A stretch of 64,000 nt of DNA from Erwinia sp050410775 (GTDB taxonomy: Bacteria; Pseudomonadota; Gammaproteobacteria; Enterobacterales; Enterobacteriaceae): the NCBI RefSeq assembly GCF_050410775.1, contig NZ_CP191229.1. One strand, written 5' to 3'. The first letter of the stretch is position 1, and every line of letters starts with the position of its first letter. The notes beneath the pieces were generated by a model, which had not been told where the DNA came from, searched no databases, and saw only the letters and a list, made by a program, of their open reading frames with translations. Positions 18,127 to 27,462 of this stretch are shown here, piece by piece. The translations under genes and the position numbers were made by a program.

Positions 18127-18929
18127 TATTTCGTCACGTCCGCGCCAAACCACTTCTCAGACAATGCCGTCAGCGTGCCGTCTTTCTGCATTTCAGCAAT
18201 GGCGTCATCGATCGCTTTCAGCATTTCAGGGTTGCCCTTACGCAGCGCCACGCCCGCTTCCTGACGGGAGAATGCCGGACCCGCAACCGCCAGCGTATTG
18301 CCGGTCTTTTTCACCAGGTCCAGCGCCGCCAGGCGATCGACCAGAATGGCATCAGTACGGCCTACGCGCAGATCCTGATATTTGGTCGGGTCATCATCAT
18401 AGGTGCGGATATCCACATCTTTCACGTTCTCACGCAGCCACTGCTCATAGTTAGAGCCGAGACCCACGCCGACCTTCTTGCCGCTCAGATCTTCCGGCTT
18501 GCTGATACTGGAGGCATCCTCTTTTTTGGTCAGCGCCTGGATACCGGAAACGGTGTAAGGCGTGGAGAAGTCATATTTCTTTTTGCGATCGGCTGAGATG
18601 GTGACCTGGTTGATCGCCACATCAATACGGCCGGAGTCCAGCGAGGCCAGCATGCCGTCCCATTTGGTCGGCTTTAGATTAGCCTTAACGCCCATATGCG
18701 CAGCCAGCGCTTCGGCGAATTCGACTTCATAACCGGTCAGCTTGCCGTTTTCATCCTGGAAGCTGAACGGCGGATAGGTGCCCTCCAGACCAACCAGCAG
18801 CGAACCGCGCGTTTTCACTTTGCTCAGCAAGTTTTCTTCAGCCGCAAGAGTACTGGCAGAAAAACCGGCCACCAGAGCAAGCGACATCACGCCCATCATC
18901 AGTTGGCGAGGCACCAGAGAAAAATTCAT
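18126..18929 (-). CDS. tcyJ: cystine-binding periplasmic protein
   Basis: The 267-aa protein is the E. coli FliY/TcyJ orthologue. A signal peptide ends around residue 29 (FSASTLAAEE). Family motifs include LLVGLEGTYPPFSF, GYEVEFAEALA and TYDDDPTKYQDLRVGR. It captures L-cystine for TcyLN. It sits in the E. coli order downstream of dcyD. The 164-bp gap before it contains a purine/pyrimidine inverted repeat (18950-18982) that could form a leader hairpin. Confidence 0.95.
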   Translation of the reverse strand: MNFSLVPRQLMMGVMSLALVAGFSASTLAAEENLLSKVKTRGSLLVGLEGTYPPFSFQDENGKLTGYEVEFAEALAAHMGVKANLKPTKWDGMLASLDSGRIDVAINQVTISADRKKKYDFSTPYTVSGIQALTKKEDASSISKPEDLSGKKVGVGLGSNYEQWLRENVKDVDIRTYDDDPTKYQDLRVGRTDAILVDRLAALDLVKKTGNTLAVAGPAFSRQEAGVALRKGNPEMLKAIDDAIAEMQKDGTLTALSEKWFGADVTK

Positions 18930-19093
18930 AAGGACTCCGTTAGATTAGTGGAGAGAGGAGAGGCAATCTCTCTCTTCTCTCCTGTTATAATGACTGCTTC
19001 GACAGATGAGTCAGATCCCGTCACGCCCGATCTGACCCGAAGAATCTATTCGACCCGGCGCGTTTATACCAGCCGCAGGGGTAAGATTCTTAT

Positions 19094-20083
19094 CTAATCA
19101 GACAAATGATGATAAGCGAATAATGCGGGCGCGCCGCCGGTGTGGATAAATACGATGGGCCCTTCGCGGCTGAAGCGCTGCTGGGTAATGCCGTCAATCA
19201 GCCCCGCCATTGCCTTGCCAGTATAGACCGGATCAAGAAATATCCCCTCGAGCCGGGCCAGCAATTTGATCGCTTCCATGCCCTCTTCGTTCGGCATACC
19301 GTACTGTGGGCCATAGTACTCATCCCACAAATTGATCGGCGCGCTGGCGGTCAGTTCAAGAGAAGCCGCCAGCGCCTCACGGATTGCGCTCACTTTGGGC
19401 CGCTGTTCGTCCGCCACGCGGGAAACGGTAACGCCAATCAGCTCGGTATCCGGTAACAGCTGCTCCAGCCCAACCGCCAGGCCGGCATGTGTCCCGGCGC
19501 TGCCGGAAGCGACCACCACGGCGGCAAAATTGACCACACCCTCACTCTGATGGGCGATTTCCTGCGCGCACTCAACGTAGCCGAGCGCGCCCAGCGCGTT
19601 TGAGCCGCCAACAGGGACAATGTAGGGGCGAAAACCCTGCGCTTCCAGCCGCGTGGCCTGCTCTTCAAGCTGCGCATCGGGATCGTGCAGCGCGTCCACC
19701 ATGATCGTTTCCGCATCCAGCAGGTCAAGTAACAGGCGGTTGCCGTTACTCAGATAGTTTTCAGCGGCAGTGTGAATCGGATTTTCCAGCAGCGCCACGC
19801 ATTTCAGGCCAAGCTTTGCCGCAACGGCCGCGGTCTGGCGAACATGGTTAGACTGAATGGCGCCCGCGGTGAGCAGCACGTCGGCACCCTGACGCAGCGC
19901 GTCGGCGGCAAGAAATTCCAGTTTTCTGAGCTTATTGCCGCCCAGCGCAACGGGCGTGACATCGTCACGTTTGATAAAGATATCCCGACCTAAATAGTCG
20001 GAAAAACGGGGCAGGTGTTCCAGCGGCGTAGGTGCACCAAGCAGTTCCAGCCGGGGAAAAGCATTTAAGAGATGTAAGGACAA
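19094..20083 (-). CDS. dcyD: D-cysteine desulfhydrase
   Basis: The 329-aa PLP enzyme belongs to the ACC-deaminase-like family. It converts D-cysteine to pyruvate, H2S and ammonia. The PLP lysine lies in GGNKLRKLEFL near residue 50, SNHVRQTAA follows, and HTGGAPALFAY is at the C-terminus. It is next to the cystine importer as in E. coli and Salmonella, suggesting joint use in sulfur scavenging or detoxification. Confidence 0.95.
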   Translation of the reverse strand: MSLHLLNAFPRLELLGAPTPLEHLPRFSDYLGRDIFIKRDDVTPVALGGNKLRKLEFLAADALRQGADVLLTAGAIQSNHVRQTAAVAAKLGLKCVALLENPIHTAAENYLSNGNRLLLDLLDAETIMVDALHDPDAQLEEQATRLEAQGFRPYIVPVGGSNALGALGYVECAQEIAHQSEGVVNFAAVVVASGSAGTHAGLAVGLEQLLPDTELIGVTVSRVADEQRPKVSAIREALAASLELTASAPINLWDEYYGPQYGMPNEEGMEAIKLLARLEGIFLDPVYTGKAMAGLIDGITQQRFSREGPIVFIHTGGAPALFAYHHLSD

Positions 20084-20150
20084 CGTGGCCTCCAGAGAGA
20101 GCGCGAAAAGTTATCCTTACAGTTTTACAGAAGTTAGCCAAAAGGTAACG

Positions 20151-20176
20151 AAAAAAGAGGTTGTCAGCGACAACCT
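20151..20176 (-). terminator. fliAZ terminator
   Basis: AGGTTGTC pairs with GACAACCT; the A run at 20151-20156 is a U run on the minus strand. It overlaps the last codon of fliZ. Confidence 0.8.
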
Positions 20177-20678
20177 AATTGCGTTGCCAGCCTAAAAACT
20201 GATCGTATTTTCGCAAAGCGATGCGGTAATTATTATTGCCGGCATCCGGCAGATCGTTTTCAAGGCATTCATGCCAGCTGTTGCCGCGCAGTCTTTCCGC
20301 AGGGAAATTGCGCTTGGACAGCATGTCGTCAAGGCGTCGCAGGCGAACAACATATTCGCGAATGGTACTGTGGCTCATCTCAGTCTGCTCAAAGAGATAC
20401 TGTTTGAAGGCCATAATGTCGAAATAGTTCGGATGTGTGTTACAGAAAATATCGCTACAGAAGCGGCAAAGCGCCGTCAGCTCATTCTGAAGTTTTAACC
20501 AGACTTGATCGTCGATCAGCTGATCCATCCGGGCAATAGCCTCTTTATTTATTATCTGACCACGGAACACTAATGCCATACGATCCAGCACCTTGCTGCA
20601 GTGCGAACAGTTATTCTGGCTGTGTTTATAGTCTTTCAAATAACGGCTTAACGGCCTCATTTTTGTGTTGGATCCCAT
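20175..20678 (-). CDS. fliZ: flagellar regulator FliZ
   Basis: The 167-aa protein matches FliZ: RPLSRYLKDYKHSQ near the N-terminus, ALCRFCSDIFC, QTEMSHSTIREYVVRLRRL and NNYRIALRKY. FliZ favours flagellar gene expression and antagonises RpoS promoters in E. coli. This protein stops soon after the NYRIALRKY block, about 16 residues short of E. coli FliZ (183 aa). Several Cys are paired (NNCSHC, CRFC...C). It lies 42 bp downstream of fliA, in one operon. Confidence 0.93.
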   Translation of the reverse strand: MGSNTKMRPLSRYLKDYKHSQNNCSHCSKVLDRMALVFRGQIINKEAIARMDQLIDDQVWLKLQNELTALCRFCSDIFCNTHPNYFDIMAFKQYLFEQTEMSHSTIREYVVRLRRLDDMLSKRNFPAERLRGNSWHECLENDLPDAGNNNYRIALRKYDQFLGWQRN

Positions 20679-20720
20679 TTTGAGTCCCCGGTTGGTGTTG
20701 AGAGTGCGAAACTGACTCCG

Positions 20721-21443
20721 TCAGCGCGCTCCCGTTAACCGGGCGCGCAGGCGTTTAATCGCCTGACTGTGCAGCTGGCTGACCCGGGATTCCCCGACCT
20801 CCAACACTGCGCCAATCTCTTTAAGATTCAGTTCTTCCTGGTAGTAAAGCGTCAGCACCATTTTTTCGCGTTCGGGCAGGGCCTCGATCGCTTCAATGAC
20901 GCGTTCGCGCAGGTTTCCTTCCATCAGTTGATGCAGCGGATTCGCTTCTTCATGGCCTTCCGTAACCAGCTCTGCGCTGTCACCATGCTCCTCACGGAAC
21001 TCGTCGTAAGAGAACAGCTGACTATTGTTCGTATCCAGCAGGATCTGGCGGTACTCCTCCAGAGAGACATCAAGCTGTGTTGCGACTTCCTGCTCCGTCG
21101 CGGAACGGCCCAGCGTCTGTTCAACGCGGTGCATCGCTCCCGCCACTTCACGTGCGTTACGTCGTACGCTGCGAGGTGCCCAGTCGCGGCTGCGCAGCTC
21201 ATCAAGCATGGCGCCCCGGATACGCTGCACGGCGTAGGTGGTAAAAGCCGTGCCCTGTAGCGCGTCATAGCGCTCCACGGCGTTCAGCAGCCCTATGCCC
21301 CCTGCCTGCAGCAGATCGTCCAGCTCCACGCTTGCTGGCAGTCTGACCTGCAGACGCAGCGCCTCATGTCTCACCAGCGGCACGTATCGCTGCCACAGCG
21401 AGTTTTTATCCATCACCCCATCGGCGGTATAGAAATCGTTCAC
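20721..21443 (-). CDS. fliA: flagellar sigma factor sigma-28
   Basis: The 240-aa protein has sigma regions 2 (DLLQAGGIGLLNAVERYD, FTTYAVQRIRGAMLDELR), 3 (RSVRRNAREVAG) and 4 (LPEREKMVLTLYYQEELNLKEIG, helix-turn-helix VGESRVSQLHSQAIKRL). It directs transcription of late flagellar and chemotaxis genes and is held by FlgM. A sigma-28-like promoter at 21468-21494 suggests auto-amplification. Confidence 0.97.
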   Translation of the reverse strand: MNDFYTADGVMDKNSLWQRYVPLVRHEALRLQVRLPASVELDDLLQAGGIGLLNAVERYDALQGTAFTTYAVQRIRGAMLDELRSRDWAPRSVRRNAREVAGAMHRVEQTLGRSATEQEVATQLDVSLEEYRQILLDTNNSQLFSYDEFREEHGDSAELVTEGHEEANPLHQLMEGNLRERVIEAIEALPEREKMVLTLYYQEELNLKEIGAVLEVGESRVSQLHSQAIKRLRARLTGAR

Positions 21444-21467
21444 TCTGACTACCCTACGTAAGTTAAG

Positions 21468-21494
21468 TTATCGGCATGATTATCTGTTTCTGTA
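21468..21494 (-). promoter_or_regulatory. sigma-28-like promoter of fliA
   Basis: On the minus strand the -10 is a perfect GCCGATAA (21468-21475), with 11-nt spacing from a weak -35 TACAGAAA (21487-21494). It lies 25 bp before fliA. Confidence 0.6.
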
Positions 21495-21586
21495 GGGCGG
21501 ATTGATTGGCGGAATAGCGCTATTAAAGGCGGGTTATTTCATTTTTGTGTAAAAAAGCGGCGCGGAAGGCTGCCGCTTCGGGTAAT

Positions 21587-22555
21587 TCAGCCATGTTGCT
21601 GAAGTTTTGCGCGTGTCGCTGCGGGAACCTGCTGCCACAGCGCGCAAATCTGTCCGTCTATTTCCTGATAAGCACGGCGTAAATCTTCATTAACGGAACC
21701 GATGCCGCGCAGATGTACGCGACCGGTCGCCGCATCGATGGTCAGAAGACGGCTGATAAATAGCCGCTGAAGATCGCTGCGAAGAAACAGACCATTGTCC
21801 ACGCTGTTATCGTTGAGAAAGCCCTCTTCATTCTCCTCCGTCAGAATATGACAGGCCTCAACCCAGGGATGGCTGGCGTTCTCCGGTAGCCGCGTGCCGG
21901 TGATCGCGCAGGCGCCGTACCGGGCCTTTACCGCGGCCGCAAATTCAGCCTGGCTCGCCTGCTGCCAGACCTGCGCCTTCACTTTCCTGCCCACCAGCGT
22001 GCCTGATATCACGCCCGGCGGTATCGGGAGCAGCGGGCTGCTGACGATAGCGATAAACTGAATACGGCGGGAGACGCTGAAACAGGGATGTGCGCCCGCA
22101 TCAAAGAGCTGCCACCAGGCCTCCTCCCCTTCCTGACGCATCAGCGAGAGCGTATAGCCACGGCTGGTGACCAGCTGCTGGGCGGCCGCTGATGCCGGAT
22201 CGAGCATGGCGTAAACGCGGCTCTCCCCCATCACCTTCCAGCGGTTTTCCTGCTTTGCCTGTTCGTTACGGCGAAAATAGTAGAAAGGCAGCTGCTGTTT
22301 GAGGTAGTACTCCAGCCGCCGCAGATAACTTTTGCGTTCGTTATCGTTAGAGATGAAGAGCAGATCCTCAAGCGGGCTGTTGGTTTCGTTATTGGCGAAG
22401 ATCGCCCGGATGACCAGATTGCGGTAGCTGGTGGAAGGACTGAGCAGCGCGCGGGCCGTCAGCGCTTTCTCTTCCGGAAATTTCAGCGCATAGCGTTGAG
22501 CAATTTCGTCAAAGCTCAGCAGATCGCCGGGTTGCAGGTCAACGTTGAAGCGCAT
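21587..22555 (-). CDS. HNH-domain protein
   Basis: The 322-aa protein has an HNH_2-type C-terminal domain: GACAITGTRLPE, then VEACHIL about 18 residues on, then NSVDNGLFLRSDLQRLF. The His pair and Asn fit the His-Asn-His metal centre. The N-terminal 200 residues are not recognised. It is probably a restriction-like or defence nuclease, but function is unproven. It is inserted between fliA and fliB, a junction with no such gene in E. coli K-12. The ATG at 22555 has no strong SD; AGTGTTG precedes it. Confidence 0.75.
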   Translation of the reverse strand: MRFNVDLQPGDLLSFDEIAQRYALKFPEEKALTARALLSPSTSYRNLVIRAIFANNETNSPLEDLLFISNDNERKSYLRRLEYYLKQQLPFYYFRRNEQAKQENRWKVMGESRVYAMLDPASAAAQQLVTSRGYTLSLMRQEGEEAWWQLFDAGAHPCFSVSRRIQFIAIVSSPLLPIPPGVISGTLVGRKVKAQVWQQASQAEFAAAVKARYGACAITGTRLPENASHPWVEACHILTEENEEGFLNDNSVDNGLFLRSDLQRLFISRLLTIDAATGRVHLRGIGSVNEDLRRAYQEIDGQICALWQQVPAATRAKLQQHG

Positions 22556-22785
22556 AGCAACACTCCAGAGAAATGATTAAAAGTTATGAGGGGTTCTGAA
22601 AGGTGTTATCGGCAGGTTGAAGAATAACTGTAATGTAGGCAATAGTTGAGAAATAAAGATATTTTTGCCTATTTGAATTGTTCACCTCTCCGCACTGGAA
22701 AGGTGAACAATATGTTAAGCGCATGACTGCTGCCTTCTATTGACAAGTAACCGCCAAAACAAGGCCGTTACTTCATAGCATCCGT

Positions 22786-23988
22786 TTATTTCAACAGATA
22801 GATAAGCGACAAATCATCATTGACTTTGGTTTTATTAATTTCCGCCACAAAAGCCAACGCCGACTTCGCAGTGTGTTTGGTAACCGAATGGTAACTGTAG
22901 ATAATATTAATAATATCATCCTCATCAACCTGGCCTACCATCTCGACGCTGGCGGCGATCAGTGATTTCAACAGGAACCAGTCAGCCGTCAACAAATATA
23001 ATTTCATTAGTGGTGTGAGGCTGTCATCACCGGGGAAGAAGCTATCATAAATACGGTATTGAATATAATTATTCATTACCCAAGGACGTTCTGCAAACCA
23101 GGGCATCATTTTACTCTGCCAGGCGTTCTCCAGCCTTACCATCGACTGGTTGATATCATTATTTTTTGCACCTTCAGTCTGTATATAAATAAGCTTGTTG
23201 ATATAATGATCTAACATCGGCAAGCCGCGCAATTTAGTTATCCCCCCAAAATAGGTCTGCATGCGCAACAGCAGTGACCACTGCAAATTGTAATCCGGCT
23301 TTACCTGATCAAGCTGCTGTCTGATCCCGCCCTGGGTCAGGCTGCTAATAGTCTGAGAAAAGTAATCCTCCAGCTTTGCCACGCGATCGTCAGCGTCATT
23401 CACTTTCCCTGTATAGAGTAAAAAACTGGCCAGGGCGTAAAATGCCTCATCAATGTGTTCACCGCTATATTTGACAATATTGAGGCACATTAAATTCAGC
23501 AGCTTTTTCTCTTGATCGAGCTCTTGTGCCTTATTCGCTTCCGGCTGCAGGTAATTCGTCTGTTCGAACAGCATGGCATCGGGCGAAGACAATAACTGGC
23601 GTGCCGCTTCCGGGCAAGAGAGCGCTAAGCTCTTCTGCTTTTCATATTTAAAAATCTTCGCCCCTCTTGGATAAGTAGCGCAGGTAGGACTTAGTGCCGA
23701 TGCACCTAATTCGGAATGCACTTTGCACAGCCGTGCTTCATCCAAAAAGGCACAGTTTCCGGCCGTATTGAGCTTCATTTTCCCCCAGTTTTCATAGCTG
23801 CGTCGGGTTGTGACGATATTTTCTGCAGCAAGGGTTTTTATTTCAATCCGGGAGGATTTTAAGTAGCGGTTTACCGTTGGCTTATCGAGGGTAATGTCCC
23901 AGCCTTTGCAGCAGTGATCCCGACATTCACTGCCAATACACTGAAAGGCACTGACAAACTGCGGCTCAATGACAGTAATATTTTTCAT
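22786..23988 (-). CDS. fliB: flagellin lysine N-methylase
   Basis: The 400-aa protein matches Salmonella FliB. The N-terminus carries the Cys cluster CIGSECRDHCCKGWDITLD, followed by NCAFLDE.RLCKVH, CATYPR and LSCPEAAR, a pattern proposed to bind an iron-sulfur cluster. FliB methylates surface lysines of flagellin and aids adhesion and invasion. The gene is immediately downstream of fliC on the same strand, but a fliC terminator intervenes, so it may have its own promoter; I saw no clear sigma-28 site. Confidence 0.92.
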   Translation of the reverse strand: MKNITVIEPQFVSAFQCIGSECRDHCCKGWDITLDKPTVNRYLKSSRIEIKTLAAENIVTTRRSYENWGKMKLNTAGNCAFLDEARLCKVHSELGASALSPTCATYPRGAKIFKYEKQKSLALSCPEAARQLLSSPDAMLFEQTNYLQPEANKAQELDQEKKLLNLMCLNIVKYSGEHIDEAFYALASFLLYTGKVNDADDRVAKLEDYFSQTISSLTQGGIRQQLDQVKPDYNLQWSLLLRMQTYFGGITKLRGLPMLDHYINKLIYIQTEGAKNNDINQSMVRLENAWQSKMMPWFAERPWVMNNYIQYRIYDSFFPGDDSLTPLMKLYLLTADWFLLKSLIAASVEMVGQVDEDDIINIIYSYHSVTKHTAKSALAFVAEINKTKVNDDLSLIYLLK

Positions 23989-24103
23989 TCTTTACCTGCT
24001 CACACTCGTAATAAAAATATGAAATTTCTTTATCAAAGAGTAGATCAGCGATGGGGAATTAATTGCAGGAACAACGGATAAAAAGTGGTCTAAACTGACG
24101 CAT

Positions 24104-24132
24104 AAAAAAAACCCCGCCGGAGCGGGGTTTTA
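24104..24132 (-). terminator. fliC terminator
   Basis: ACCCCGC pairs with GCGGGGT beside a run of eight A (U on the minus strand), 27 bp past the fliC stop. Confidence 0.88.
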
Positions 24133-24158
24133 GGAGATTGAGCTGAAAGCTAAGGTTA

Positions 24159-25358
24159 TTAGCCCTGCAGCAGAGACATAACCTGCTGTGGCACCTGGTT
24201 AGCTTTTGACAGTACGGAGTTACCTGCCTGCTGAACGATCTGTGCTTTAGACATGTTAGAAACTTCAACTGCGTAGTCAGCATCCTGAATACGAGACTGT
24301 GCTTCTGACAGGTTAGTCGTCGTGTTGTTCAGGTTAGTAACTGCAGAACCCAGACGGTTCTGAATCGCACCCAGTGAAGAACGGAACTTATCTACAGAAG
24401 CAATTGCTTCGTCAAGCTTAGCCAGCGGATCGGTAGAAGAACCCTTAGTCAGTGAAGATGGATCCATGTTATCGGTATTGATAGTAAATACAGCCTTAGT
24501 CGGGTCAGTAACATCTGCCGCCTGAGGATCCAATGCGATAGTGAATTCCTGTGCTTCAGTTGCAGTACTTGTAATACCGTTATTTTTCAGGTTATTTACT
24601 TCAGTAGCATCAGCTGGTGTCACGGTTACTTTAGCAAAGACGTTGCCGTTTTCATCTGCGAATACTTTAGCATCTTCAAGAGAAACGCTACCTGCTGCAA
24701 CACCCAGACGAGTCGCCAGAGCACCAGCGGTTTTTTCAGATACTTCCGCTGCGGCAACCTGAGTGGTTTCGCCGTAATAGGTTTTAAAGGCTGCTGCACC
24801 TGTCAATTCAGTCAGGTCGCCTTTAGGACCGTTAACGTTGAAGCTGTCCAGACCCAGAGTCTTTGAATCGATTTTTTTCAGGTCGATATCGATGGTTTCG
24901 CCATCGTTCGCGCCAACCTGGATAGACATTTTGCCGTCTTTAGCCAGGACGTTCACGCCGTTGAACTGAGTCTGTTCAGATACACGGTCAATTTCAGACA
25001 GGCGAGATTTGATTTCGTCCTGAATGGAAGACAGGTCAGAATCAGAGTTGGTGCCGGTAGATGCCTGTACGGTCAGCTCACGAACACGCTGTAAGTTGTT
25101 GTTGATTTCTGACAGTGCGCCTTCAGTAGTCTGCGCAACAGAGATGCCGTCGTTAGCGTTACGGGCAGCCTGAGTCAGACCTTTAATGTTAGAGGTGAAG
25201 CGGTTGGCGATTGCCTGACCAGCAGCGTCATCTTTCGCGCTGTTGATACGCAGACCAGAAGACAGACGCTCCATAGAGGTAGAGAGAGCAGACTGGTTCT
25301 TGTTGATGTTGTTCTGAGTGATCAGCGAGAGGCTGTTGGTATTAATTACTTGTGCCAT
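24159..25358 (-). CDS. fliC: flagellin
   Basis: The 399-aa protein has conserved D0/D1 ends (MAQVINTNSLSLITQNN, LSSGLRINSAKDDAAGQAIA and, at the C-terminus, a coiled heptad region ending QQVMSLLQG) around a variable centre (about 175-300). It is shorter than E. coli K-12 flagellin (498 aa), so the D2/D3 part is reduced. The ATG at 25358 gives the standard MAQVINTN; the open frame 8 codons upstream is not used. It is the filament subunit, exported by the FliPQR gate with FliS as chaperone. It is transcribed from the sigma-28 promoter at 25439. Confidence 0.97.
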   Translation of the reverse strand: MAQVINTNSLSLITQNNINKNQSALSTSMERLSSGLRINSAKDDAAGQAIANRFTSNIKGLTQAARNANDGISVAQTTEGALSEINNNLQRVRELTVQASTGTNSDSDLSSIQDEIKSRLSEIDRVSEQTQFNGVNVLAKDGKMSIQVGANDGETIDIDLKKIDSKTLGLDSFNVNGPKGDLTELTGAAAFKTYYGETTQVAAAEVSEKTAGALATRLGVAAGSVSLEDAKVFADENGNVFAKVTVTPADATEVNNLKNNGITSTATEAQEFTIALDPQAADVTDPTKAVFTINTDNMDPSSLTKGSSTDPLAKLDEAIASVDKFRSSLGAIQNRLGSAVTNLNNTTTNLSEAQSRIQDADYAVEVSNMSKAQIVQQAGNSVLSKANQVPQQVMSLLQG

Positions 25359-25438
25359 GATAAAGTTTCCTATTAAAATCAAATCTTGTTAAGGGAGTGG
25401 GGCTTGTTTGCCACCCGGCTTCATCGCCGTCAAAGTTG

Positions 25439-25465
25439 TTATCGTCTGCCTTACCCCAACCTTTA
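25439..25465 (-). promoter_or_regulatory. sigma-28 promoter of fliC
   Basis: Minus strand TAAAGGTT (25458-25465), 11 nt, GACGATAA (25439-25446): 14 of 16 positions match TAAAGTTT-N11-GCCGATAA. Confidence 0.9.
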
Positions 25466-25569
25466 GAATTTTTTTAGCAAGTCGCGCATTTTTTTTCTCG
25501 CTGCCCTAATCCCCGAATTACCCTTCTCTATTACCGCTATTCTTTCCATTACCCGTTTTCAATTCGTCG

Positions 25570-25596
25570 TAAACTTTCCTTATCACTGGCCGATAA
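25570..25596 (+). promoter_or_regulatory. sigma-28 promoter of fliDST
   Basis: TAAACTTT (25570-25577), 11 nt, GCCGATAA (25589-25596): a nearly perfect class 3 flagellar promoter, 42 bp before fliD and divergent from the fliC promoter. Confidence 0.92.
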
Positions 25597-25638
25597 CCAC
25601 GCTATTCACTCTCCGCGTTGATCAGATAAGGAAACATC

Positions 25639-27039
25639 ATGGCAAGTATCTCTTCACTAGGTATCGGTTCCGGCCTTGAACTGAGTAGTATTCTCGATAG
25701 TCTGTCCTCCGCAGAAAAAGCGTCACTGAAGCCGATCTCTACGCAGCAGTCAGCCTACACCGCCAAGCTGAGCGGCTATGGCACCCTGAAAAGCGCATTA
25801 ACGGCGTTCCAGGCGGCGAATACCGCGCTGGGTAAAGCCGATCTTTTCTCTGCATCTAAAGCGACCACCGCTTCTACCGCCTTCAGCGCCACCACCTCAG
25901 CAGGTGCCGTTGCCGGGAAATATTCAATCAATGTGACTCAGCTGGCGTCGGCGCAAACGCTGACCGCAGGCGTTCAGAGCGACAATAAAACGGCGATCGC
26001 TACTGCAGATAGCACCATTACTTTCCAGCAGGCCGGTACGGATGCCGAGCCGGTCACGATTACTCTCGCCGCCGGGGACTCTTCCCTTACCGGTATTCGC
26101 GATGCGATTAATAAAGCCGATGCGGGCGTCACCGCCAGCATTATTAAAACCGGCGAAGGCGCCTACCGTCTCTCCATGACTTCAACCAAAACCGGTGAAG
26201 ATCATGAGATGACCGTCAGCGTCAGCGGCGACAGCGCGCTGCAAAGCTATTTAAGCACCAGCGGTGGTCAGCTTGACGAGAGCGTGCCGGCTAAGAATGC
26301 GCTCCTGACGGTGAATAACGTCGCGATTGAGAGCAGCAGTAATAACATTAGCGATGCGCTGGAAGGGATTACGCTGAACCTGACCGAGGTGACCACCGGT
26401 AATCAGACGCTGACCGTTAATCAGGATACTTCCAAGGCCTCAAGCGCCGTCAGTGCCTGGGTAGAGGCGTATAATAAACTTCAGGACAGTTTCAGCACCC
26501 TGACTAAATACACAGCGGTTGATGCAGGTACAGAGACGCAGGACACCACCAACGGTGCTTTGCTGGGCGACACTACGCTGCGTACCATTCAAACCCAGTT
26601 AAAAAGCCTGCTGGCCAATAGCAGCAGCACATCGACCTATAAAACGCTGGCGCAGATTGGCGTGACCAGCGATCCATCAAACGGCAAGCTTCAGCTGGAT
26701 CAGACCAAACTCGATGCCGCGCTGGCGAAAGATCCGGACGGCGTGAAAGAGATGATTATTGGTGATGCCAAAACCACCGGCATTACCACTAAAATGGGTA
26801 ATAGCATGACCGGTTGGCTCTCAAGTTCGGGTATTTTGCAGGCTGCCACCGACGGCGTCAGTAAAACCCTGAACAACCTGACGGATAGCTATAACGCGGC
26901 CAGCGAGCGAATCGACGCCACCATTGCCCGTTATAAAAAACAGTTTACGGCGTTAGACTTAATGGTGAGCAAGCTGAACAGTACCAGCAGTTATCTCACA
27001 TCGCAGTTCGAAGCTTTAACCTCTTCAAATTCCAAGTAA
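25639..27039 (+). CDS. fliD: flagellar filament cap FliD
   Basis: The 466-aa protein has the FliD N-terminal signature (ASISSLGIGSGLELSSILDSL), a central hook-associated domain, and a C-terminal coiled coil (YNAASERIDATIARYKKQF, then LVSKLNSTSSYLTSQFEAL). It forms the pentameric cap that folds exported flagellin. It heads the fliDST operon, with fliS starting 12 bp downstream. Confidence 0.97.
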   Translation: MASISSLGIGSGLELSSILDSLSSAEKASLKPISTQQSAYTAKLSGYGTLKSALTAFQAANTALGKADLFSASKATTASTAFSATTSAGAVAGKYSINVTQLASAQTLTAGVQSDNKTAIATADSTITFQQAGTDAEPVTITLAAGDSSLTGIRDAINKADAGVTASIIKTGEGAYRLSMTSTKTGEDHEMTVSVSGDSALQSYLSTSGGQLDESVPAKNALLTVNNVAIESSSNNISDALEGITLNLTEVTTGNQTLTVNQDTSKASSAVSAWVEAYNKLQDSFSTLTKYTAVDAGTETQDTTNGALLGDTTLRTIQTQLKSLLANSSSTSTYKTLAQIGVTSDPSNGKLQLDQTKLDAALAKDPDGVKEMIIGDAKTTGITTKMGNSMTGWLSSSGILQAATDGVSKTLNNLTDSYNAASERIDATIARYKKQFTALDLMVSKLNSTSSYLTSQFEALTSSNSK

Positions 27040-27051
27040 TAAGGAGTCATA

Positions 27052-27462
27052 ATGTATAGCGCAAGCGGTACTCAGGCCTATGCAAAAGTCAGCGTGGAAA
27101 GCGCGGTGATGAGCGCCAGCTCGGACCAGCTGATCACCCTGCTGTTCGACGGCGCGCTGAGCGCGCTGGTCCGGGCACGGCTGTTTTTGCAGGATGGCAA
27201 CATTGTCAGGAAAGGCGAATCCCTTTCTAAAGCCATTAATATTATTGATAACGGTCTGAAGGTCGGACTGGATGAAAAAAGCGAAGATGAGTTAACGCGC
27301 AATCTTTTAAGTCTGTACCGCTATATGGTGCATCGTCTGCTGCGCGCTAATCTTGATAACGACGTAGCAGGTATTGAAGAGGTCGAAGCACTACTACGTA
27401 ATATTGCCGATGCCTGGAAAGAAGTTTCAGGTTCTCCCGCTCTGGTTCAGGACGCTCTCTAA
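27052..27462 (+). CDS. fliS: flagellin export chaperone FliS
   Basis: The 136-aa helical protein begins MYSASGTQAYAKVSVESAV and contains LITLLFDGALSAL, the FliS core that wraps the C-terminal helix of flagellin. It prevents cytoplasmic polymerisation. The stop codon is followed directly by the fliT ATG. Confidence 0.96.
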   Translation: MYSASGTQAYAKVSVESAVMSASSDQLITLLFDGALSALVRARLFLQDGNIVRKGESLSKAINIIDNGLKVGLDEKSEDELTRNLLSLYRYMVHRLLRANLDNDVAGIEEVEALLRNIADAWKEVSGSPALVQDAL

